A stretch of DNA of 6,875 nt from Candidatus Bathyarchaeota archaeon. GTDB taxonomy: Archaea; Thermoproteota; Bathyarchaeia; TCS64. The notes under the pieces were generated by a model. That model did no database searches. It was not told the DNA's origin and saw only the letters and a list, made by a program, of their open reading frames with translations. This document shows, one piece after another, positions 1-5,657 of the stretch (positions are counted from its first letter, which is position 1; every line of letters begins with the position of its first letter). The DNA lies in NCBI GenBank assembly GCA_013329615.1, contig DUKA01000158.1:1-6875 (forward strand), given 5' to 3'. The position numbers and the translations under genes are program-made.

Positions 1-464
1 AGCATCGCCTTGGCGCCCTCGCCGTACGCCTCCTCATCGATGACGCCGGCGAAACTGAGTTCGCCGCTGAAGGGTTGGCCGGACTCGGCGAAGGCGCGCA
101 GCATGTTGAGTGTGCAGGCGATGCCTCCCTTCATATCGTTTGATCCTAGGCCGTGCAGCCTGTTGCCCTTCTTCACCGGCTTGAATGGATCGGTCTCCCA
201 GCCCACAACTACTGGGACGGTGTCCATGTGACCGCAGAAGTTGAGGCGCTTACCCTTTGCCTTGCCCTTGAGCTTGGCGTAGACGTTAGGGCGTCCGGGC
301 TCCACCTCGTGAAGCTCGGTCTTGTAGCCCAGCTTGTCGAGTTCTGCCTGCAAGTAGTGGGCTAGCTCCTTCTCCTCCTTGACGACGGAGGGAATGGCAA
401 TCATCTCCTCTAACTTTTTGACCGCGTAGTGGTCGTCGAGTTTCCTGGTTAGATCCTCGTACAT
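1..464 (-). CDS. M20 family metallopeptidase/deacylase (ArgE/DapE-like), 5' part only
   Basis: This is the N-terminal 154 codons of a gene cut by the left edge of the window. It starts MYEDLTRKLDD and its last complete codons read EEAYGEGAKAM. The family comprises di-zinc hydrolases that remove acyl or carbamoyl groups from amino acids or cleave small peptides; the exact substrate is unknown. Visible active-site residues are His79 and Asp81 in NFCGHMDTVP, the bridging Asp110 in GLGSNDMKGG, and the catalytic/ligand pair Glu144-Glu145 in VIDEEAYGEG. The lid/dimerisation domain, later metal ligands and C-terminus lie outside the window. The protein aligns without gaps to the next gene upstream on the same strand, at about 60% identity by hand count, which supports the ATG at 464. 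It lies 67 bp after that paralogue's stop, with a TATA-like box in the gap, so it may have its own promoter or be co-transcribed. The family is certain; the substrate is not. Confidence 0.9.
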   Translation of the reverse strand, partial: MYEDLTRKLDDHYAVKKLEEMIAIPSVVKEEKELAHYLQAELDKLGYKTELHEVEPGRPNVYAKLKGKAKGKRLNFCGHMDTVPVVVGWETDPFKPVKKGNRLHGLGSNDMKGGIACTLNMLRAFAESGQPFSGELSFAGVIDEEAYGEGAKAM

Positions 465-494
465 CGGCGTTCCCTGCAAGGGTAGCCAAGCGGC

Positions 495-503
495 GATAAA
501 TGG
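495..503 (-). promoter_or_regulatory. Possible TATA box of the downstream M20 gene
   Basis: On the minus strand this reads CCATTTATC, centred about 35 bases before the ATG at 464. It is the only AT-rich element in the 67-bp gap between the two M20 genes. The spacing matches other candidate TATA boxes in this window. It would give the second gene of the pair a promoter of its own, but the element is short and unproven. Confidence 0.35.
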
Positions 504-531
504 TTTGCCCAGAAAAGGGGCGTAGAGATGG

Positions 532-1719
532 TCACTTGTTTAGGAACGCGTCGGCGACCTTGACGTACATCTTGTTGACCCTTGGGAGCCACGTCACGTC
601 GACGTACTCGTTCTTCTCGTGTGTGCCTCCGCCCTTCTTCGGGTCGGAGACGCCGCGGGCTGGGCCGAGATGGAGACAAGGTATCTTCCCGACACCTGCG
701 AAGGTGTTCGCATCGGTGATACCGTAGGCGTACTGGTAGACTGGCGCCTTACCCATAACATCCCTATACACGGGGTCGAACGCCTTGATGATCGGGTCCT
801 CCTTGGACATGACGTACGCCTCGTATTGTGGCGGCTTTATCTTGACCTCGACGGCGCTTTTGAGGTTGAGGCTCTTTGCGAGGCGCTCCATGTCTGCGAC
901 CGCAGTGGCGGGAGTCTCCCCGGGGACGAGGAGGCGGTTGACCTCGAAGCGCGCCGAGGCGGGGACGACGACGGAGTAGATCTGGTAGCCGCCCTCGAAC
1001 TTGAGGGTGGAGTAGTTGCCGACGTGGAAGTCTGGGTGGTCGAGGAAGGTGAGCTTGTCTAGGTTGGCGACTATCTTGGCGGCGTCCTCGACGGCGTTGA
1101 TGCCGTGCTGTGGGCGGAAGCCGTGAGCGGCCTTCCCCTTGACTGTGACTTCGTAGAGTATCTTGCCCGTGATGCCTAGGGGCATGGGTTTGGTTTCATC
1201 GCAGGGGTATGGCTCAGCGAGGACGATCGCGTTCACTTTGGCGAAGTCGGTCTTCAGCATCGCCTTGGCGCCCTCGCCGTACGCCTCCTCGTCGATGACG
1301 GCGCTGACGCTCAACTCCCCCTTGAGCTTATGCCCCGAGTCCTGTATAGCCTTGACCATGGTGAGTACGGAGGCGAAGCCCGCCTTCATGTCACAGCTGC
1401 CGAGGCCGATGAGGTTATCCCCCCTCCTCGTGGGTGTGAAGGGATCGGTCTCCCATCCCTCGACGGCCGGGACAGTGTCGGTGTGGCCGTTGAAATTGAG
1501 TCTTTTACCGGGCTTGTCCCCCTTGAGGCGTGCGTAGACGTTCGGCCTGCCCAGCTCGACCATCTGGGTCTCGGTCTTGAGGCCTAGTGATTCGAGCTCG
1601 TTCTTTAGATACTCTGCGTACTCCCCCTCGCTGCGCACGACGGAGTTGATCCTTACCATCTCCTCCAGCTTTCGTAGCGTGTAGGCGTCGTCAATGCGTT
1701 TCACGGCGTCATCTATCAT
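532..1719 (-). CDS. M20 family metallopeptidase/deacylase (ArgE/DapE-like), complete
   Basis: This is a 395-aa cytoplasmic di-zinc hydrolase with no signal peptide, of normal M20 length. The predicted metal and catalytic residues are all present: His79 and Asp81 (NFNGHTDTVP), bridging Asp110 (GLGSCDMKAG), Glu144-Glu145 (VIDEEAYGEG), Glu169 (VLAEPYP) and His367 (GGGTHEKNEYVDV). The lid/dimerisation domain runs from about residue 185 to 295 and carries the usual His199 (GKAAHG). I chose the ATG at 1719 because the start MIDDAVKRIDD then lines up residue for residue with its paralogue. The reading frame stays open to an in-frame start at 1848, but that extension crosses the divergent promoter and the start of the FAH gene. 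No clear Shine-Dalgarno sequence precedes the start; a TATA-like box lies about 36 bases upstream. Family members include acetylornithine deacetylase, succinyl-diaminopimelate desuccinylase, carboxypeptidases and N-carbamoyl amidohydrolases, and I cannot choose among them. Pairing with a divergent FAH gene hints at catabolism rather than biosynthesis, by inference only. Confidence 0.95.
   Translation of the reverse strand: MIDDAVKRIDDAYTLRKLEEMVRINSVVRSEGEYAEYLKNELESLGLKTETQMVELGRPNVYARLKGDKPGKRLNFNGHTDTVPAVEGWETDPFTPTRRGDNLIGLGSCDMKAGFASVLTMVKAIQDSGHKLKGELSVSAVIDEEAYGEGAKAMLKTDFAKVNAIVLAEPYPCDETKPMPLGITGKILYEVTVKGKAAHGFRPQHGINAVEDAAKIVANLDKLTFLDHPDFHVGNYSTLKFEGGYQIYSVVVPASARFEVNRLLVPGETPATAVADMERLAKSLNLKSAVEVKIKPPQYEAYVMSKEDPIIKAFDPVYRDVMGKAPVYQYAYGITDANTFAGVGKIPCLHLGPARGVSDPKKGGGTHEKNEYVDVTWLPRVNKMYVKVADAFLNK
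1256..1300 (-). repeat. 45-bp direct repeat shared by the tandem M20 genes (copy 2; copy 1 at 1-45)
   Basis: Positions 1-45 and 1256-1300 are the same apart from one base (A36 versus G1291), including 35 identical bases in a row at 1-35 and 1256-1290. They encode the VIDEEAYGEGAKAML active-site region of each paralogue. The neighbouring sequence on the 5' side of each gene is clearly more diverged. The copy at 1-45 reaches the window edge, so its full length is unknown. Confidence 0.85.
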
Positions 1720-1733
1720 GGCGGTCAGCGCAT

Positions 1734-1772
1734 GATACCGCGTGATACCCGTATAATACTTCCCGATACGGG
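1734..1772. promoter_or_regulatory. Candidate operator: phased GATAC repeats and nested inverted repeats
   Basis: GATAC occurs on the plus strand at 1734, 1744 and 1765, that is at offsets of 10 and 21 bp, close to one and two helical turns. The first two are part of the longer repeat TGATACC. Between the second and third lies the palindrome GTATAATAC (1751-1759). CCCGTAT (1748-1754) is an exact inverted partner of ATACGGG (1766-1772). The cluster covers the candidate TATA box of the M20 gene and is upstream of the FAH promoter, where a regulator could control both. The repeats are seen directly; operator function is inferred. Confidence 0.4.
1751..1759 (-). promoter_or_regulatory. TATA-like box for the complete M20 gene
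   Basis: The minus strand reads GTATTATAC, centred about 36 bases before the ATG at 1719. It would place the transcript start within roughly 10 bases of the start codon, given the usual archaeal TATA-to-start distance of about 26 bases. It is embedded in the repeat cluster described separately. Confidence 0.5.
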
Positions 1773-1782
1773 GCTGCGAAGA

Positions 1783-1790
1783 ATCAAATA
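1783..1790 (+). promoter_or_regulatory. Weak TATA-like box for the FAH gene
   Basis: The plus strand reads ATCAAATA, with its AT-rich core centred about 35 bases before the ATG at 1822. It is the best AT-rich element at a suitable distance in an otherwise GC-rich leader. The match to a TATA box is poor, so expression might depend on an activator. Confidence 0.3.
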
Positions 1791-1821
1791 GCACTACTGC
1801 CAGAGTCTTCCAAGACCCGAC

Positions 1822-2853
1822 ATGAAGCTCGTCACTTTCAAGGTTCACACCGAGTCTCGGCTCGGTGCAGTCGTCAAGGAGGGTATAGTCGACCTCAACT
1901 CAGCCTACACCGCCTACCTAAAGGAGGGGGGCGAGGCGTTCCCAGTCCGCGCCGCGGCGGCGCTCATCCCGCCCGATATGGTAGGATTCCTGCAGGGTGG
2001 CGAGAAGGCGAAAAAGGAGGCCGAGAAGGTCCTCAAGTGGGCCATCAAGAAGAAGGGTGCCGTCGGCGTCGAGGGGGAGAAGCTCGTCCTCGGCGAAGAG
2101 GCGCACATACAGGCCCCCATCAGGTACCCCGGCAAGATCTACTGCACAGCCGTCAACTACTACGACCACGCCACCGAGCGCATGGCCAAGGACCCCGAGG
2201 CACGCAAGAAGGAGATCGCACGCCTCAAGACACTCAACCTCAAGGTCGCCGACTGCTTCCAGAAGCAGCCAAGCCTCATAATCGGCACCGGTGCACCCAT
2301 CATAAAGCCCAACGTCTGCAAGCAGCTCGACTACGAAAACGAACTCGCCGTCGTCATTGGCAAGAAGTGCAAAGACGTGAAAGCTGAGGACGCATACGGC
2401 GTCATCGGAGGCTACACAATCCTCATCGACGTGAGCTTCCGCGACCAGGGTTTCCCGCAGGATGTCGACTTCCGCCTATACAAGGGTGACATAAACTGGA
2501 CTAAAGGTAAGGGCATGGACAACGCCGCGCCCATCGGCCCAACCATCGTCACCGCGGACGAGATACCCGACCCCTACAAGGTGCCCCTCAAGCTGGTGAC
2601 CCGCGTCAACGGCAAGACTCGCCAGAACGGCACGGTCGAAGACATGATCATAAAGATCCCCGACATCATCGCCTACATGAGCAGGGGAACAACCCTCAAC
2701 CCCGGCGACATCATCGCCACCGGAACATGCGCTGGCGTAGCGGCGAGCTGGGGACCCGAGGGCTTCCTCAACGTCGGCGACGTGCTGGAGTGCGAGATAC
2801 AGCCCATCGGCGTGATGAAGCACACCGTCGTTGCTGACAGCGGGCCAGTCTAA
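1822..2853 (+). CDS. Fumarylacetoacetate hydrolase (FAH) family protein
   Basis: This is a 343-aa cytoplasmic enzyme. FAH-fold proteins use one Mg2+ or Mn2+ ion to hydrolyse, decarboxylate or isomerise acylpyruvates and related 2-oxo acids. The N-terminal roughly 100 residues form a separate lead domain. The core starts at GKIYCTAVNYYDHA (104-117, with the conserved Asp115-His116). The metal ligands are Glu172 and Glu174 in LDYENELAVVIG and Asp203 in ILIDVSFRD. Further family motifs are KGKGMDNAAPIGP (228-240), VNGKTRQNGTVEDM (262-275), and LNPGDIIATGT (292-302) followed by FLNVGD (315-320). The distance from His116 to KQPS (148-151) and that from Asp203 to WTKGKGMD (226-233) are both longer than I expect for this family, so there are two charged or loop insertions. 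The ATG at 1822 has no obvious Shine-Dalgarno sequence. The gene diverges from the M20 pair across 102 bp. Substrate is unknown; FAHD1-like oxaloacetate decarboxylase/acylpyruvase or a ring-cleavage product hydrolase are both possible. Confidence 0.95.
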   Translation: MKLVTFKVHTESRLGAVVKEGIVDLNSAYTAYLKEGGEAFPVRAAAALIPPDMVGFLQGGEKAKKEAEKVLKWAIKKKGAVGVEGEKLVLGEEAHIQAPIRYPGKIYCTAVNYYDHATERMAKDPEARKKEIARLKTLNLKVADCFQKQPSLIIGTGAPIIKPNVCKQLDYENELAVVIGKKCKDVKAEDAYGVIGGYTILIDVSFRDQGFPQDVDFRLYKGDINWTKGKGMDNAAPIGPTIVTADEIPDPYKVPLKLVTRVNGKTRQNGTVEDMIIKIPDIIAYMSRGTTLNPGDIIATGTCAGVAASWGPEGFLNVGDVLECEIQPIGVMKHTVVADSGPV

Positions 2854-2863
2854 AAGTATCTTC

Positions 2864-2886
2864 ACCGCCTTTGTGGGGCGGTTTTT
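2864..2886 (+). terminator. Hairpin plus T tract after the FAH gene
   Basis: ACCGCC (2864-2869) pairs perfectly with GGCGGT (2877-2882) around a 7-base loop and runs into a T5 tract (2882-2886). It begins 10 bases past the FAH stop codon. It lies in the 37-bp gap between convergent genes, so the stem could also form in read-through from the GNAT gene, although there the T-rich stretch comes later. Confidence 0.7.
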
Positions 2887-2890
2887 CTAC

Positions 2891-3724
2891 CTAATAATCG
2901 ATGCCCTTGACTATGTAGTCGCCGGCATCCACCTTGAAGCCGTTCTTCGCGAGGATCTTACCGATTTCGGGTCTCGTGACCTCGTGGAAGCAGCTCACTG
3001 TGGATATGCCTTTCTCGGCGGCCTTCCACTTGGCGAAGGATATGCAGGCGTCGGCGTCTCCGCCCCAAGCGGCGACATGTAGAGCCTGCTTTGGTATGAA
3101 TCGGGCGCCCGCGGCTATGACGCTGCCCGTCTTCTTGTCCTCGTAGACCATGCCCTTCCCGGCCATCCACGCGAACATCTCGGGGCTGAACCTATAGAAT
3201 GTGCGGTTCATCACGAGCCAGTTCGCCCAGTCGTCATTGAGCGGCATAAGTAGTTTCGCAGCTTTCTTTCCGTCGGTGACTTGCGTGAAGCCGCTGGGTT
3301 GCCCGTCGCCGGGCTTCGCTGGAGTGGTGTTTCCCTTGAATGTGCCCTGCAGGGTGAGTCCGTACCGCTCGGCGAGGCCCGCGCTGACGACGTTGCTCAC
3401 GCCGGTGTACATCCTAAGCGCCTTCACCTTTTGTGTCTCGGCGAGCATTATCCAGTGGTCGTAGAGCTTCTTGCCGAGGCCCAGCCCCTGCTTCTCGGGT
3501 ATGACGCGCAGCGTCTCGATCCAAGCTGAGCCGTCTGGCAGGGGCGTGTATTTACCGCAGGCGACGAGTTCGCCGTCCAGTTCCTCGACGCTGAACTCGC
3601 CGCCGTCGCTGAGGAACTCTTCGTAGACATACGGTGTGTATCTGAGGTTGGGAGTCGACTTTGATTCGACCCATGCGACCTTTTCGCGGTCTTCGGGCTT
3701 TGCCTTGCGCAGAACTATGTTCAT
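2891..3724 (-). CDS. GNAT family N-acetyltransferase, probable tandem two-fold protein
   Basis: This is a 277-aa cytoplasmic protein. The first half (about residues 1-130) is a typical GNAT domain, which transfers an acyl group from acyl-CoA to an amine: beta strands ending in IETLRVIPEKQGLGLGKKL, whose Q79-G80-L-G82-L-G84 loop would bind CoA pyrophosphate, then N111 and ERYGL at 119-123. The second half (about 165-277) ends with EIGKILAKNGFKVDAGDYIVKGID, the kind of helix-strand ending (LxxxGF) expected of another GNAT fold, but I see no CoA-binding loop there. It therefore resembles two-domain GNAT proteins with one active and one degenerate half. The ATG at 3724 is preceded by GGTG five bases upstream, a weak Shine-Dalgarno match, and by an AT-rich box about 43 bases upstream. 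It lies downstream of the ligase on the same strand but 119 bp away with its own promoter-like element. The acceptor substrate is unknown. Confidence 0.88.
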   Translation of the reverse strand: MNIVLRKAKPEDREKVAWVESKSTPNLRYTPYVYEEFLSDGGEFSVEELDGELVACGKYTPLPDGSAWIETLRVIPEKQGLGLGKKLYDHWIMLAETQKVKALRMYTGVSNVVSAGLAERYGLTLQGTFKGNTTPAKPGDGQPSGFTQVTDGKKAAKLLMPLNDDWANWLVMNRTFYRFSPEMFAWMAGKGMVYEDKKTGSVIAAGARFIPKQALHVAAWGGDADACISFAKWKAAEKGISTVSCFHEVTRPEIGKILAKNGFKVDAGDYIVKGIDY

Positions 3725-3760
3725 TAAAACACCAGGATGGAGTGTTACCGTAGCCCCGGT

Positions 3761-3773
3761 GTAAAATATTTAC
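3761..3773 (-). promoter_or_regulatory. TATA-like box for the GNAT gene
   Basis: GTAAA-ATA-TTTAC is an inverted repeat with perfect 5-base arms, centred about 43 bases before the ATG at 3724. It is by far the most AT-rich element upstream of the gene. Its symmetry means it could be a TATA box, an operator, or both. Nearer the gene, AACAC (3728-3732) and GTGTT (3742-3746) form a further short inverted repeat. Confidence 0.5.
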
Positions 3774-3808
3774 GATCCACGCGGTTCTACTCTACGCCAA
3801 TCTGCAAA

Positions 3809-3843
3809 TTTTTTTCCCGTATCGTATGTAGCACACGATAAGG
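3809..3843. other. Imperfect hairpin after the ligase stop codon, with an adjacent T/A tract
   Basis: The 9-base arms 3817-3825 and 3835-3843 pair with a single mismatch around a 9-base loop, and the inner arm pair is TATCGT/ACGATA. The second arm abuts the ligase stop codon (3844-3846). Next to it, plus-strand T7 (3809-3815) reads as A7 in the ligase transcript, followed by only three U. The hairpin could therefore terminate or protect the ligase mRNA, but it is not a canonical U-tract terminator. Confidence 0.4.
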
Positions 3844-5613
3844 CTAACCCTCGTTCCCCTTCGCGATCTGCTTCAGCTGTGATCTGTACATGTCGAGTAA
3901 CTCGGGGATGGTCGTCGCTTCCTCTGCGGACTTGTCCTCGCGCCACCTCTGGAAGCGGGGGAACCTGACGGCGAGCCCCGCATCCTTCCTTATGGCGTCG
4001 AAGCCCGCCGTGTGAATCGGGCTCAGAGTCAACTCGTCCCCCAGCACCTCCATGACCCTCTCCGGCGTGAACCAGATGTCCGCCTTGAGCAGGCTGTCAA
4101 CACGCGGATGCTTCCCATCGTGGCGCAGGGACTCGAGGTCCTTTGGCAGCTTCGCCAGCACCTCGTCTGTGAAGCCCGAGCCCACCTTGCATACGGTGCG
4201 GTAGACGTCCGCCTCCCTGTCGTAGGATGCGCCGAGGAGCGCGCCGTAGCTGCCCGCCCTCCGCCCCATACCGTAGAATGCACCCACAACCACAAGGTCC
4301 ACAGGGTCTGACATCTTGCTCTGGTAGCTCCTCTTCAGCTTTACCCAGAGCCAGCTCCTCGCACCCGCGCGGTAGACGGACTCGTCCGCGAGACTCTTGC
4401 ACACGAGCCCCTCGGTGCCGTCCGCGATCGCCTGCTCGAAGTAACGTTCAAGCTCACGCGGATCCTCGGTCTCGATGCTGTTGACCCTGTGGAAGTTGGT
4501 CGACTCCTCGATTATCTCCTCGAGTTTTGCCTTCCTCTTTGGGTAGGGCTGGGGCGTGTAGTCCTCGCCGTCAGCGTAGAGGCAGTCGAAGAGAAAGATT
4601 GTGATAGGTAGCCTCTCCATGGCTTCCTGTATCCCATGCTTGCGGCGCCTCTGCATGAGAGTTTGGAAGGGACGCATCTCCCCGGTATCGACATCTACCG
4701 CGACGACCTCGCCCTCCACAATTGCGCTCCCCACCCTGATCTGCCTGAGCGCCATCTTCACAGCGTCGGGGTACATGTGAGTGATATTTTCAAGCCGCCT
4801 GCTGAAGATCTGGACCTTATCCCCATCCTTGTGAATCTGCAGCCGCTCGCCGTCCAGCTTATACTCAGCTGACAGGTGCCCTAGCTTCTCGACGATCTCG
4901 TCAGCGGTACTCAACCTCTGCGCCGCCATCGCCATTATGGGTTTCCCGACCGTAATCTCGAAGTTCTCAATGGCCCCGAGCCCCTCCCCTGCGAGTGTCT
5001 CAGCAACATCCCCAAGGTCACTGCTCAGGTAGTAGGCGCGTTCAAGCGCCTCCCGCGCGGCCTTTGAGCCAGTGCGCGCGATAGAAAGGGCGTCGAGGAT
5101 CGTCATATCGCCCACTCCCAGGCGAAGCGCGCCGACGACGGTGCGCGCCAAGTAGCGTGCGGCGGTTGGAGACACATTAACCATCAGCTTCACGAGCCTG
5201 TCGACCTTACGCCCGGCGCTCCCCTGACCAGACTCGTTCGCGATGGCGTCGAGGGTGTTGTAGACCTCTGAGGCCGTGGGCTGCCGACCTGCGAAGCTGG
5301 CGACCTTTTTCTGTCTGAGCGCCGCCTCCGCCGCGTGGCCGATATCACCAGTCTCCGCTACTAGCTGCTCCACCTTCGCCTTTGGCAGCCCCGTCGCCTT
5401 CATGATGGCCTCGACGACGCTCTTCTCCGCCATGCCGATCTCGGGCTCCCCCGTCCAGTCGGGGTGTATCTTGCCCTGTGTGAGGTAGATGACCTCCGCC
5501 ATCTCCTCCGGCTCGGCGGCCTTGAGCAGCTCCGCCAGAATGTCGGTCATCTCAAGCCGCTTGGTTGTAGCCTCGAGTTTGACGTAGGTCTCCACGAGGG
5601 CGTCGTAGAGCAT
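3844..5613 (-). CDS. lig: ATP-dependent DNA ligase, archaeal replicative type
   Basis: This 589-aa enzyme seals nicks in DNA, including joins between Okazaki fragments, through an enzyme-AMP intermediate. The order is a helical DNA-binding domain (about 1-215), an adenylation domain (about 220-430) and an OB-fold domain (about 435-589). Motif I is YKLDGER (251-257) with catalytic Lys252. Other nucleotidyltransferase motifs are FSRR (270-273), IVEGEVVAVD (298-307, Glu302), TEGLVCKS (400-407) and WVKLKR (423-428, Lys425 and Lys427). The OB domain ends with the conserved region VRFPRFQRWREDKSAEEATT (549-568). The length is normal for archaeal ligases and no motif is missing. I chose the ATG at 5613: the frame stays open to 5838, but that 75-residue extension (rich in Arg/Gln/His) is only the antisense-free shadow of the neighbouring gene's coding sequence. 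A TATA-like box lies about 33 bases upstream and there is no Shine-Dalgarno sequence. The upstream HExxH gene ends 44 bp away. Confidence 0.98.
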   Translation of the reverse strand: MLYDALVETYVKLEATTKRLEMTDILAELLKAAEPEEMAEVIYLTQGKIHPDWTGEPEIGMAEKSVVEAIMKATGLPKAKVEQLVAETGDIGHAAEAALRQKKVASFAGRQPTASEVYNTLDAIANESGQGSAGRKVDRLVKLMVNVSPTAARYLARTVVGALRLGVGDMTILDALSIARTGSKAAREALERAYYLSSDLGDVAETLAGEGLGAIENFEITVGKPIMAMAAQRLSTADEIVEKLGHLSAEYKLDGERLQIHKDGDKVQIFSRRLENITHMYPDAVKMALRQIRVGSAIVEGEVVAVDVDTGEMRPFQTLMQRRRKHGIQEAMERLPITIFLFDCLYADGEDYTPQPYPKRKAKLEEIIEESTNFHRVNSIETEDPRELERYFEQAIADGTEGLVCKSLADESVYRAGARSWLWVKLKRSYQSKMSDPVDLVVVGAFYGMGRRAGSYGALLGASYDREADVYRTVCKVGSGFTDEVLAKLPKDLESLRHDGKHPRVDSLLKADIWFTPERVMEVLGDELTLSPIHTAGFDAIRKDAGLAVRFPRFQRWREDKSAEEATTIPELLDMYRSQLKQIAKGNEG

Positions 5614-5640
5614 GGGTATCGGAGAATGGAACGCTTGAGG

Positions 5641-5650
5641 CGAATAAAAC
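5641..5650 (-). promoter_or_regulatory. TATA-like box for the DNA ligase gene
   Basis: The minus strand reads GTTTTATTCG, centred about 33 bases before the ligase ATG at 5613. It lies just after the stop codon of the upstream gene, in the 44-bp gap. This suggests the ligase can be transcribed separately from the HExxH gene, although read-through is also possible. Confidence 0.5.
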
Positions 5651-5657
5651 CATACGC

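Noticed and set aside
507..521. GCCC/GGGC inverted repeat between the two M20 genes as a terminator
   Set aside because: The stem is only 4 bp with no U tract after it, too weak to call.
619..1062. 147-codon plus-strand open frame opposite the complete M20 gene
   Set aside because: It is antisense to a gene with all M20 motifs, has no recognisable protein motif, and is an expected by-product of GC-rich third positions.
1163..1537. 124-codon plus-strand open frame opposite the complete M20 gene
   Set aside because: It is antisense to the active-site region. A similar open frame at 10-231, opposite the paralogue, shows it comes from the conserved M20 coding sequence, not from a separate gene.
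1720..1848. N-terminal extension of the complete M20 gene to a start at 1848
   Set aside because: It would run through the promoter-like repeats and overlap the FAH start on the other strand. The paralogue's start aligns with the ATG at 1719.
3809..3815. T7 tract on the plus strand as a terminator
   Set aside because: No plus-strand gene ends nearby and the stem lies after the tract rather than before it in that direction.
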